Source of the DNA: a virus
Strand: one strand, 5' to 3'
Virus record (IMG/VR): IMGVR_UViG_3300035688_001182
Location: 1 to 28,030 of that record
DNA length: 28,030 nt
Below the pieces are notes generated by a model that worked only from the letters and a program-made list of their open reading frames with translations, did not search any database and was not told where the DNA came from. Every line of letters starts with the position of its first letter. The stretch's first letter is position 1. Below, piece after piece: positions 14,823-21,404 of the stretch. A program made the translations under genes and the position numbers.

Positions 14823-15851
14823 ATGTTTCCAACTGAGCAGGTTCGCAAGGTTAAAAGCGAACTGAATCTTGTCAACGATCCGACAGTTTACTCAATTACA
14901 AGCAGCTCCTGGGCGACATTGCATAATTATGGGAATATCACGCTCGCCGAGGATGGGCTTCTCGCTGTTCATCTCCAGCTTGACACTAACAATAGTAACG
15001 GTGCTTTCTGCCGTGTGAAGATCGGCGGCAGCCTCTACGCATGGGGCGTCAAGCATCTTTACAGTGCTGGCGTTTATACCAAGTATGGCTTTCTAGTCTG
15101 GCTCGCCGCCGGAACCTACGCGATCCTGGTTGAAGGGTGCCTTTCGGCAAACACGTTGAACCTGAAAAATCTTCAGTGCGGTTTTGCCAAGCTTACGGAT
15201 TCCGTAGGCCTTGCGAATGTAACATATTCGAATTCAGTAGCTTTGACCGTTGCAGCCAGAAAAACAGCGATCGGCGATTTAAAAGAAGCTGTTTTCGCGA
15301 TCAACCTTTTTGGCTCCACACCGAGCGGCCAGACGAACTTCGAGAACATCGGTGAGACGCTCACGAACGGCGTTTCGGTCACGGTCGACGCCCAGCAAGT
15401 CAATGCATCCGAGCGCAACCAGGACGTTGACAGCAAGGGCAACGCGAGCGCAAAATATTACGTGCCCTTAACTGTGGGAGTCCAGCACACAGTCGCCGTC
15501 TCCAAGCGAAACGCGAACACCGTTGTTAACATCAGCATCATAGCTTGCCCTTGGATCCTGACTGTGAAGGAGCAGAAGCATCGTCCCGTCACATTCAATT
15601 TTCCTCAGGGAAGCACATTGTATCTGACTCTAGAGCCTCTCTTCGTTGATGCTGGCACAAATGTTGTCACCGGGCTTGTCAGGGCGGTAAGCTTCGGAGA
15701 CATCTGTGACTATTATCACGTTGCGTCGGGAACCGGCATTCTGGCTGACAGCTACACGTTCCAAACTGTGAATTTCACAGAGGTCGAAACCTACGTGTAC
15801 GGGTTGGGGGGCTGCGTGAGCATCGTAGGCGTCGACATCAGACCGATTTAG
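14823..15851 (+). CDS. Beta-rich tail tip / distal tail-like protein
   Basis: 342 residues directly after the tape measure, where the distal tail and tip proteins are expected. Almost entirely beta, with two similar-looking halves, each a series of strands with aromatic and Asn/Thr-rich turns (LLAVHLQLDTNNSNGAFCRVKIGG; later HTVAVSKRNANTVVNISIIACPW). No catalytic motif, signal peptide or coiled coil is apparent. It could be the distal tail hub or a tip adhesin; I have no family match. The start at 14823 follows GGTGTAC, a moderate ribosome site. Confidence 0.65.
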   Translation: MFPTEQVRKVKSELNLVNDPTVYSITSSSWATLHNYGNITLAEDGLLAVHLQLDTNNSNGAFCRVKIGGSLYAWGVKHLYSAGVYTKYGFLVWLAAGTYAILVEGCLSANTLNLKNLQCGFAKLTDSVGLANVTYSNSVALTVAARKTAIGDLKEAVFAINLFGSTPSGQTNFENIGETLTNGVSVTVDAQQVNASERNQDVDSKGNASAKYYVPLTVGVQHTVAVSKRNANTVVNISIIACPWILTVKEQKHRPVTFNFPQGSTLYLTLEPLFVDAGTNVVTGLVRAVSFGDICDYYHVASGTGILADSYTFQTVNFTEVETYVYGLGGCVSIVGVDIRPI

Positions 15852-15867
15852 TGAGGCACTGACTAGT

Positions 15868-16227
15868 TTGACGACGATAACGCTTGGCACAAAAACTTTG
15901 AACCTAGTCGGGCTCCGCGAGTCGTTGGGCGTTATCGGGTTGCAGTATGATCTCTGGCAGAATCAGGTCTGTCGTCGGCAGGTAGTGGTTTACGGCGGCA
16001 CGCGTGATTGGAGCGTGGATTGCGTGGAGAAAGACATCGCTTGGGCCGATAGTGCCGTCAACTATCTCATGGGAATCGCTAGCGCCGGAACTGCGATCAG
16101 CTTCAGCAGCGATGACCCGAGACGTCCCATAAGCTGCAACGTCAACGTCTTGAGCGTTCTGTTGACACTTGAGCTTACGGGCACGGTTAACCTGCGTCAT
16201 TTCAGTGTCGCGTTGCATGAGGTCTAG
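15868..16227 (+). CDS. Small tail-tip hypothetical protein
   Basis: 119 residues from TTG at 15868 with GTGAGG about 11 bases before it. Beta-rich (TITLGTKTLNLVG; RRQVVVYGGTRDWSVDC) with a final strand pair ending at HFSVALHEV. It lies at the end of the tail genes and could be a baseplate or tip component. Two cysteines in the middle (Cys35, Cys52) might pair. Function inferred from position only. Confidence 0.65.
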   Translation: MTTITLGTKTLNLVGLRESLGVIGLQYDLWQNQVCRRQVVVYGGTRDWSVDCVEKDIAWADSAVNYLMGIASAGTAISFSSDDPRRPISCNVNVLSVLLTLELTGTVNLRHFSVALHEV

Positions 16228-16294
16228 GCAGGTGCGCGCTAGGTTTCGGATCGCGAGAACTCGAATGTATTAATGATTTGGATCGTGAAAGTCA

Positions 16295-16678
16295 ATGAAG
16301 CGTAAAGTTGCTGATGAAATCAAGAAGCTTAGCGTAGGCGATCTTGTTCGTGTTGAGTGGGGCGACGCAAGTGTCGGGAAAAGCTTGGCGTGCGGCACGA
16401 GCGTCGACGTCCCGGTTGTGAGCTGGGGCATATACATTGGCGTGTTGGGTGACAAAAAGAAGCACATCATCATTGCACAAAATAACTTCCGTTACGCTGA
16501 TGGCCTCTACGATCTAGATTACACCGCGATACCTCTCGACTGGAGCATGAATGTGATAGTAATCGTGAAGAACCATATAGAACGAGAAGAGGCCAGGCTT
16601 CTTCTTCGCAGTTTCTTGGAGGGCGGACGTAGGACCTTCTCTTCCAGAAAGCAAAGAATAAGGAATCATCATGGATGA
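16295..16678 (+). CDS. Hypothetical protein, possible SH3-like barrel
   Basis: 127 residues. The core reads LSVGDLVRVEWGDAS, then SWGIYIGVLGDKKKHIIIAQNNFRY and MNVIVIVKNHI: short strands with the GDxVRV start common in small SH3-like barrels; the C-terminus is strongly basic. No signal peptide. The ribosome site is weak (GTGAAAG). It overlaps the following membrane-protein gene by 8 bases. Its place at the end of the late region is compatible with a lysis or tail accessory role; no family recognised. Confidence 0.6.
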   Translation: MKRKVADEIKKLSVGDLVRVEWGDASVGKSLACGTSVDVPVVSWGIYIGVLGDKKKHIIIAQNNFRYADGLYDLDYTAIPLDWSMNVIVIVKNHIEREEARLLLRSFLEGGRRTFSSRKQRIRNHHG

Positions 16679-16922
16679 CTTTATCAAACGGGCACTAACG
16701 CGGAAAATACACTCCAAGACTCGAAGAGGTCAGATCGCTCTTGTTGAGCCTAACGCAAAACTTGTTTTGCTCGTGAAGTTTGCGATCGGCATGACTCTTT
16801 GTCTCACCGGGCTAGAGGTTTCTCATCTTGCGGTCTTGCATGTGTGGAATAGCGAGGTCTTCGCTGCGATCACTGGGTTGATCGGCACTGTTACAGGCGT
16901 CTTGATCGGCCATCGGGCTTAG
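16671..16922 (+). CDS. Small two-span membrane protein, holin-like
   Basis: 83 residues: a basic cytoplasmic start (KRALTRKIHSKTRRGQ), then two hydrophobic segments at about 29-47 and 63-79 separated by a short turn (LEVSHLAVLHVWNSE). Size, topology and place after the tail genes resemble holins, but sequence alone cannot prove this, and an archaeal envelope would need a different lysis strategy. ATG at 16671 overlaps the previous stop. Confidence 0.6.
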   Translation: MDDFIKRALTRKIHSKTRRGQIALVEPNAKLVLLVKFAIGMTLCLTGLEVSHLAVLHVWNSEVFAAITGLIGTVTGVLIGHRA

Positions 16923-16969
16923 GGTCTGAAACGTCACGCTGAACTCGTTGCTTCAGGGGAGGTGATAGG

Positions 16970-17410
16970 ATGAAGAGAGCAGTTCTCGTAGTTATCTTGG
17001 CTATGGTGGTACTTTGCTTGGCAGTGCCTGTTTTCGCGCAGGATGGCGTTGCGGAGGGACAGGTCGGGCCTGAAGTGCCATACGAGTGGATCTACGGAGT
17101 CTGGACCGGAGTGAAAGCCACGCCAATAGCGATTATAGTGGCGTTGGCAACATGCATTGCTGGGTACCTATCAAAGACTCCGCCTGAAGCATTCAAGCTT
17201 GAGAATTTTGTCTTCACAGCATTGATCAGCCTTGTAATCGGGTTCTTGACGTTGTATGGAGGCTGGACTTACGCAATGGTGCAGACATGGCTAGCCAACG
17301 GTTTCTTGACATGGTACATCTGGAAACTCGCTGAGATAATTGCCAAAAAGTTGAGCTTGGTAAGGCAAGTGAACCAGGCATCAGGACCGGGACCTCCTGC
17401 AACAGCCTAG
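16970..17410 (+). CDS. Membrane protein with signal peptide, pore- or holin-like
   Basis: 146 residues: an N-terminal signal peptide (residues 1-24, cleavable after VFAQ), an external acidic stretch, then two hydrophobic segments at about 53-69 and 83-101 and a third weaker one near 105-120, ending in a Pro/Gly/Ala tail. A good ribosome site GGGGAGGTGAT precedes the ATG. Together with the small membrane protein before it, this forms a late membrane pair just before the terminator, where lysis genes usually lie. A viral envelope-altering or egress protein is likely; exact role unknown. Confidence 0.65.
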   Translation: MKRAVLVVILAMVVLCLAVPVFAQDGVAEGQVGPEVPYEWIYGVWTGVKATPIAIIVALATCIAGYLSKTPPEAFKLENFVFTALISLVIGFLTLYGGWTYAMVQTWLANGFLTWYIWKLAEIIAKKLSLVRQVNQASGPGPPATA

Positions 17411-17420
17411 AATAACGTTC

Positions 17421-17460
17421 TATACTCTCCCTCTTTTCTCGTTTCTTTTCTATCTTTTTC
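17421..17460 (+). terminator. Pyrimidine-rich terminator region at end of late genes
   Basis: A long C/T-rich stretch with several T runs (TTTTC, TTTCTTTTC, TTTTTC) follows the last late gene. It fits an archaeal oligo-T terminator and marks the end of the rightward late region. Confidence 0.5.
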
Positions 17461-17487
17461 GTCAAATCTAACGGGTCAGTGGATAGT

Positions 17488-17565
17488 ATGCGTGTTGGGA
17501 AATCGAAGTTGGAAAGGGTTCGAAAGAAAGTGAGGCAGAGGCAGGCTACTGGTGTGGGCAGGTAA
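17488..17565 (+). CDS. Possible basic microprotein (25 aa)
   Basis: A 25-codon frame from ATG at 17488, very basic (KSKLERVRKKVRQRQ). No good ribosome site. It might be a DNA- or RNA-binding peptide or chance. The rest of the 17411-17665 interval holds a terminator and a promoter-like box only. Confidence 0.25.
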   Translation: MRVGKSKLERVRKKVRQRQATGVGR

Positions 17566-17620
17566 GGCTTCAGTTTCACTTATCTCTCTGGGCTCGTTTC
17601 GTGTCGTTTAGGCGATCTGC

Positions 17621-17637
17621 CTTTAATCATAAAAGAA
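17621..17637 (+). promoter_or_regulatory. TATA-like box before ABC-GNAT gene
   Basis: CTTTAATCATAAAAG, about 35-45 bases before the ATG at 17666 and after a terminator tract, fits an archaeal TATA element for a separate transcript. Sequence match is moderate. Confidence 0.35.
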
Positions 17638-17665
17638 GCATGATTCCTAGGGGTTTGAATGGACA

Positions 17666-19132
17666 ATGAGACATCGTAGGGAATTCTTCAAAATTCACCA
17701 ATTACGACGCATCTATGATAAGAACGCTGGCAAATTCACCTTTAACATTGCTTACGAGACCGCCGCCAAACTCACGCCCAGAACTGTCGCCGTTGCTGAA
17801 GCCTTCGGCCTGGGTTTGGACCAAGGTGAAAAATTCGTAGTCTTAGATAATGTCGAATTGAAAATAGGGCCTCGAGACGTCGTCTACATCACTGGCGATA
17901 GTGGTAGCGGCAAGAGCGTTCTACTGCGAGCCCTCCAGAAGGATCTCGGCGAAGAAGCAGTCGACATAGCCGGTCTGCAGATCAATTCTAAGAGGCCGTT
18001 GATTGAAACCTTGGGCAAGTCAATTGAAGAGGCGCTTAATCTCCTTTGTAAAGTAGGCCTCAACGATGCTTTCCTCTTCCTGCGCACCTACGATCAGCTG
18101 AGTGATGGCCAGAAATACCGTTACCGCATAGCGAAACTGATGGAGAGCAAGAAGCAATGGTGGGTTTTGGATGAGTTTGCAAGTACGCTTGATCGTGATA
18201 CGGCGAAGATCGTGGCGTTTAACCTTCAGAAACTGGCCCGGGAAAGCGGAAAGGCGGTTCTAGCGGCAACGACGCATACGGACCTGCAGGAGGACCTCCA
18301 TCCCAGTGTATGTATTCACAAGCGTTTCGGCAAGGAGATTAGCGTCGAATATTTCTCAAACGAGCCCAGTGCTGAATGTAGCTTGGTCCGGGAAATGGAG
18401 ATCCGCCCTGGGCTCTTGGATGATTGGCGGAGGTTGAGTGGTTTCCACTATCGAAGTCATAGGTGCGGGGCAACGAGAGAGGTGTTCTGTATGCGCAGGG
18501 GGTACGAGCTCTGTGGCGTAATACTCTACAATTATCCGCCGATCGCCTGTTTCGGCCGAAACCTTGTCTTGCCAAAAATGAGTGTCAAGGACCTCAACAA
18601 GAATGTAAGTATCATCAGCCGGATCGTGATTCACCCGAAGTATCGAAGCATAAGCTTGGGCTCTAGACTGATTCGAGACACTTTGGCCAAGGTGGGCACG
18701 CTTTATGTGGAGATGGTGGCGGTTATGGCTCGATACAATCCTTTCGCAGAGAAGGCTGGAATGCAACGCGTTATTTTTTCGACTCCTGGGAAGGAGGCAT
18801 TGAAGATCGCGGATGTGCTGGAAGGGTTCGGTTTTAACTCTAAACTTTTGGGCAGTGAGAGGTACGTGATGGGACGTTTGCAGAGGTTGAGTCTAAAGAA
18901 AATGGCCATTTTGAAGCAAGCCTTTAAGGAGAATAATCATCCGCGGCTTCAGAGGGATATCGGAGGTGACAGGCATCTGCCTTACGGCACGAAGGAAGCT
19001 TACGTTCAGGGAATTAATGCGGCAAACCTGCAGGACATGGCGAAACTGATCAAGGTCGTCGGCATGCTGCTCCAAGTGAAGGCCTATCTTTTCTGGCAAC
19101 GCCCGTCTCTTCAAGTCGGACTCAAAAACTAG
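17666..19132 (+). CDS. ABC-type ATPase fused to GNAT acetyltransferase
   Basis: 488 residues, two domains. Residues 45-230 are an ABC ATPase without membrane spans: Walker A GDSGSGKS (77-84), signature LSDGQ (145-149), Walker B WWVLDE (165-170) and H-loop His204. Residues about 245-400 read as a GNAT fold: CGVILYNYPP, then SRIVIHPKYRSISLGSRLIRDTL (acetyl-CoA site with R...G-S) and YNPFAEKAGM. The last 90 residues are extra. Because it lacks a transporter partner it is a soluble enzyme; such ABC-GNAT fusions occur in archaeal genomes and mobile elements, with unclear role. It has its own promoter-like box, so it may be an accessory gene acting on host proteins or RNA. Confidence 0.85.
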   Translation: MRHRREFFKIHQLRRIYDKNAGKFTFNIAYETAAKLTPRTVAVAEAFGLGLDQGEKFVVLDNVELKIGPRDVVYITGDSGSGKSVLLRALQKDLGEEAVDIAGLQINSKRPLIETLGKSIEEALNLLCKVGLNDAFLFLRTYDQLSDGQKYRYRIAKLMESKKQWWVLDEFASTLDRDTAKIVAFNLQKLARESGKAVLAATTHTDLQEDLHPSVCIHKRFGKEISVEYFSNEPSAECSLVREMEIRPGLLDDWRRLSGFHYRSHRCGATREVFCMRRGYELCGVILYNYPPIACFGRNLVLPKMSVKDLNKNVSIISRIVIHPKYRSISLGSRLIRDTLAKVGTLYVEMVAVMARYNPFAEKAGMQRVIFSTPGKEALKIADVLEGFGFNSKLLGSERYVMGRLQRLSLKKMAILKQAFKENNHPRLQRDIGGDRHLPYGTKEAYVQGINAANLQDMAKLIKVVGMLLQVKAYLFWQRPSLQVGLKN

Positions 19133-19135
19133 ATA

Positions 19136-19483
19136 CTATGGTCTTTTGTCCATTCCCTCTTCAACCGGATTGGAGAGGATAAACTCATAAACCGTGACGA
19201 CCTGTTCCGGATTCCAGGATCCCGAGCCATAGATCTCTTCCCAACCTCTTTTGAAGTCCTCCATGGTTGCGAATCCTTCTTTTCGGATATCGAGGAGCGT
19301 GATCTCTCCAAGTTTCTGTTTGAACTTGCGCGTTATCCTAATGTGGCCTTTTGGTTTCTCGAACCAACGGTCCCGGACAGAGTAGGTCCTCCCTATCTTC
19401 CATTCTAGCTTGTGCGTGCGTCTTGTCTGCGTCTTCTCCCCAGTCAGGATCTTGCTGAGGTGTTTTCTCTTAAAAATAGGCAT
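19136..19483 (-). CDS. ASCH-domain protein
   Basis: 115 residues on the reverse strand, converging with the ABC-GNAT gene. Near the start it has the typical ASCH line KHLSKILTGEKTQTRRTHK, then KIGRTYSVRDRWFEKPKGHIRI (the small beta barrel) and a C-terminal EEIYGSGSWNPEQVVTVYEF helix-strand. ASCH domains resemble PUA folds and bind RNA or modified nucleotides; some are nucleases or deaminase partners. As one of only two reverse-strand genes it is transcribed apart from the virion genes. Likely an accessory (host takeover or counter-defence) gene, though that role is a guess. Confidence 0.8.
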   Translation of the reverse strand: MPIFKRKHLSKILTGEKTQTRRTHKLEWKIGRTYSVRDRWFEKPKGHIRITRKFKQKLGEITLLDIRKEGFATMEDFKRGWEEIYGSGSWNPEQVVTVYEFILSNPVEEGMDKRP

Positions 19484-19563
19484 TTGACTCAGCCTAAAAC
19501 ATGGATCTGAAGCCTCTTAAGCGTTGTTCTTCCATGGAATTTCTGCTGGTCTACCGTTTTTTT

Positions 19564-19579
19564 TGCAAAGTTTTAAAAG
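19564..19579 (+). promoter_or_regulatory. BRE/TATA-like promoter of exported-protein gene
   Basis: GCAAAG followed by TTTTAAAAG, a strong archaeal BRE-TATA pattern. A start site about 25 bases on would be near 19600, at the foot of the hairpin that follows. Confidence 0.5.
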
Positions 19580-19601
19580 CTGAATTGATCTAACAGTTGG
19601 G

Positions 19602-19633
19602 CGCGGAAATCGAACTTTTCATGGATTTCCGCG
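19602..19633 (+). repeat. 10-bp inverted repeat (5'-UTR hairpin)
   Basis: Perfect arms CGCGGAAATC and GATTTCCGCG separated by 12 bases. It ends just before an AAAGGAG ribosome site and the ATG at 19657, so the transcript would begin with a stable hairpin. It could protect the mRNA or bind a regulator. Confidence 0.6.
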
Positions 19634-19656
19634 TATAAAATAAAGGAGAAGAAAAA

Positions 19657-20163
19657 ATGTTAGTGAAAAAGGCAGCCATGATTGTCATTGCAGTTGCTCT
19701 TGCGGCCACCTTATCAATTGTGTTCGCTAATCTGATCTTAAGCAACACTCTCACAGCATCTTGGACGGTTCAAGAGTCAGGCTCAAACTTGGTACTGTGG
19801 TGGGATTCAAACACGCCAGGAGGCACACTTAACCGTGGAGTATGGTATCAGACTGGGATAGGCCTCCAGAACGTCGGCGTAGCCACCTACAAGATCACGC
19901 TGATATTCCGGATCTACACTGACATAAGCCTCACTACGACGGACGTGAAGACACAATACTGGGACGGCTTAGCATGGCAGGACCTACCGCTAACCGTGCA
20001 GACTGTGGGCGGGCGCGACATACTTGTGGGCACTTTTGGCCCAGGAGGCGGCTTTGATGTTGGACCCGGCTACAATGTTGTCACGCAATTCAGGTATTAC
20101 TTTGAAGGCTCCGCTCCCGTTGGGCATGGCTACAGTTTTGACACATGGGCAGAACAAGTCTAA
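19657..20163 (+). CDS. Exported beta-sandwich protein with N-terminal anchor
   Basis: 168 residues: a hydrophobic signal or anchor at about 6-28 (MIVIAVALAATLSIVFANLIL), then a beta-sandwich-like domain with many Trp, Tyr and Thr (WYQTGIGLQNVGVATYKITLIFRIYTD). It resembles small exported archaeal proteins of the SipW/TasA-like type and the protein at 6878, though I see no close identity between the two. It has its own promoter, hairpin leader and ribosome site AAGGAG, and an oligo-T tract after it, so it is a stand-alone unit. It may change the host surface, for instance to block superinfection. Confidence 0.65.
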   Translation: MLVKKAAMIVIAVALAATLSIVFANLILSNTLTASWTVQESGSNLVLWWDSNTPGGTLNRGVWYQTGIGLQNVGVATYKITLIFRIYTDISLTTTDVKTQYWDGLAWQDLPLTVQTVGGRDILVGTFGPGGGFDVGPGYNVVTQFRYYFEGSAPVGHGYSFDTWAEQV

Positions 20164-20180
20164 ATGCTTAAGCAATTTCC

Positions 20181-20190
20181 CTTTTTTTCT
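20181..20190 (+). terminator. Oligo-T terminator
   Basis: CTTTTTTTCT follows the exported-protein gene by 17 bases, a compact archaeal termination signal before the convergent regulator gene. Confidence 0.45.
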
Positions 20191-20264
20191 GTGTTTTGAA
20201 GGGATATGAAGACATTGACGAAGCTGCTTCTGAAGATTAAACAGGGAAAGGTCAACATCCTATC

Positions 20265-20666
20265 CTAGAGATCAGGGAGTTTCCAGCCTTCTTTCTTCTT
20301 TTTCTGAATCAATTCTTGGACTTCAGGAACCTTCAACGCAAACTTGACGTGTTTGCAGTTCCCCGTATTGCATTCGCCGCACTGGATCCCTTCGTGATGC
20401 ATATACACCTGAACTGTTCTGCGTAGGTCTTTGTCGTAAAGCAAGGCTCCTAACTCGTTGGGATCTACGTCTATGAGTGAGATTCTTCCAGGGTATACTC
20501 CTAGCTGCTCGAAGCGTTCTCGGATGGCGTCGCTAATGAAATCTGCAATGCTGGTGTACCCAGCTTCTGGATTTTCATCGATGAACTTTTCTATCGCTGC
20601 AATCGTTTCTTTTGAGAGGCTGATCCCTCTGTACTTTCCTTCTGGCATACTGTACCCATACTGCAT
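20265..20666 (-). CDS. Ribbon-helix-helix regulator with C-terminal zinc-like site
   Basis: 133 residues, reverse strand. Residues about 12-55 are a ribbon-helix-helix DNA-binding domain: strand YRGISLSKE, helix ETIAAIEKFIDENPE, turn GYTSI, helix ADFISDAIRERFEQLG. The C-terminal part has CGECNTGNCKH, four possible zinc ligands, and an acidic-basic helix. NikR-like regulators also join such a domain to a metal-sensing part, but here the second domain is different. Met7 is an alternative start that fits better with the TATA-like box at 20681-20690. It is divergent to another ribbon-helix-helix gene; the pair looks like the virus's main switch. Confidence 0.8.
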   Translation of the reverse strand: MQYGYSMPEGKYRGISLSKETIAAIEKFIDENPEAGYTSIADFISDAIRERFEQLGVYPGRISLIDVDPNELGALLYDKDLRRTVQVYMHHEGIQCGECNTGNCKHVKFALKVPEVQELIQKKKKEGWKLPDL

Positions 20667-20680
20667 AAATTAAACATCAA

Positions 20681-20690
20681 CATATAAAAA
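20681..20690 (-). promoter_or_regulatory. TATA-like box of reverse regulator
   Basis: On the reverse strand it reads TTTTTATATG, about 15-25 bases before the ATG at 20666. A start site at the usual distance would fall close to or just inside the first codons, suggesting a leaderless or Met7-started message. Confidence 0.45.
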
Positions 20691-20735
20691 TTGCTGGAAC
20701 CTACGCGTTTCGTTACCGTGACTATATACTTCATG

Positions 20736-20788
20736 TGTACCACAACGCTTTAAAACCAAACAGTTGAATGGAGTATCGGTGTGGTATA
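20736..20788. promoter_or_regulatory. Putative operator and TATA box of forward regulator
   Basis: Half-sites TGTACCAC (20736-20743) and GTGGTATA (20781-20788) form an imperfect inverted repeat (7 of 8 pairs) on both sides of a TATA-like CTTTAAAACC (20748-20757). The second half-site reaches the ATG at 20788. A dimeric ribbon-helix-helix protein could bind here and shut off the forward regulator. Confidence 0.4.
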
Positions 20789-20943
20789 TGCAAGAAGGTT
20801 ACCGCAGTGTAAGCCTTCCGAAGGAGCTTGTCGACGACGTTGAAAACTATGTTGCCGAAGACAAGCGTTACCGAAGCATCGCATCTTTCGTTGCGGAGGC
20901 GATTCGCCTTCGACTTGAGAGAGTCCAGAAAAAGGAGAAATGA
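20788..20943 (+). CDS. Ribbon-helix-helix regulator (51 aa)
   Basis: A compact ribbon-helix-helix repressor: strand YRSVSLPKE, helix LVDDVENYVAEDKR, turn YRSIA, helix SFVAEAIRLRLERV. It shares the YR-x-[VI]-SL-x-KE opening with the divergent regulator. Start at ATG 20788. Its TGA overlaps the next ATG. Upstream TATA and inverted repeat suggest self-regulation. Analogous to the small repressors that pick between integrated and lytic states, but this is inferred from layout. Confidence 0.8.
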   Translation: MQEGYRSVSLPKELVDDVENYVAEDKRYRSIASFVAEAIRLRLERVQKKEK

Positions 20944-21074
20944 TGGCTGGGGATGTGGAATGGTTCGGCAGAAGGATTTTGAAAGCAGTGGAGTTTCTTC
21001 TCTCCTTTCTCCCCTTCACGCAACCGAATCACACAGTTCCTTGGCCCTCAACAACCGACGGAATAGGGAAATAG
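20943..21074 (+). CDS. Small hypothetical protein (43 aa)
   Basis: ATG at 20943 shares a base with the stop of the preceding regulator and has AAAGGAG as ribosome site. The N-terminal half is an amphipathic or weakly hydrophobic helix (EWFGRRILKAVEFLLSFLPF), the rest Pro/Thr-rich. Possibly membrane-associated. No family is recognised; support comes from coupling and the ribosome site. Confidence 0.5.
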   Translation: MAGDVEWFGRRILKAVEFLLSFLPFTQPNHTVPWPSTTDGIGK

Positions 21075-21241
21075 CTAGGTACAAGCGAATTGCAATCAAT
21101 GAATCGAGCCCGGCGAAGGGCGGCTTTCTCTACGCATTTCTCGTGGCATTCAAAAGGGCTGACGACGGTAACGCGTTGATTCTGCTTTCAGCAATGCGGA
21201 AGCTCTGCCAAAAGTACTCTCTGCAGGAAGGAGAAACGTGA
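21041..21241 (+). CDS. Small helical hypothetical protein
   Basis: About 66 residues if read from TTG at 21041, which overlaps the end of the previous frame; no good ribosome site is visible, so the start is uncertain. The C-terminal 50 residues look real (GGFLYAFLVAFKRADDGNALILLSAMRKLCQKYSL). The stop overlaps the next start (GTGA). Function unknown. Confidence 0.45.
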   Translation: MALNNRRNREIARYKRIAINESSPAKGGFLYAFLVAFKRADDGNALILLSAMRKLCQKYSLQEGET

Positions 21242-21402
21242 TCATGGTCAACTATCTTGTGTCTTACTTTTGCAGTTTTGGAAATCGCACCGTTGCACGC
21301 GGTTCAGAAGCTCATGCGAGGGATGGGCGGAAGCTTTGTCCCTTGCATCGAAGGCAATTGCGCGTACGCAGGCGACATGAACACAAGAGGAGGGCAAACT
21401 AA
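21238..21402 (+). CDS. Basic, His/Cys-containing small protein
   Basis: 54 codons from GTG at 21238 (ATG at 21244 in frame), behind GGAAGGAG, overlapping the preceding stop. Very basic C-terminus (RRQLRVRRRHEHKRR) with LCPLH before it, so a nucleic-acid-binding peptide is likely. It ends 2 bases before the ParB-like gene, whose ribosome site GAGGAGGG lies in its last codons. Confidence 0.45.
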   Translation: MIMVNYLVSYFCSFGNRTVARGSEAHARDGRKLCPLHRRQLRVRRRHEHKRRAN

Positions 21403-21404
21403 GC

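Noticed and set aside
20206-20268. 20-codon frame after the exported-protein gene
   Set aside because: Very short, lies behind an oligo-T terminator, overlaps the end of the convergent regulator gene and lacks family or coupling support.
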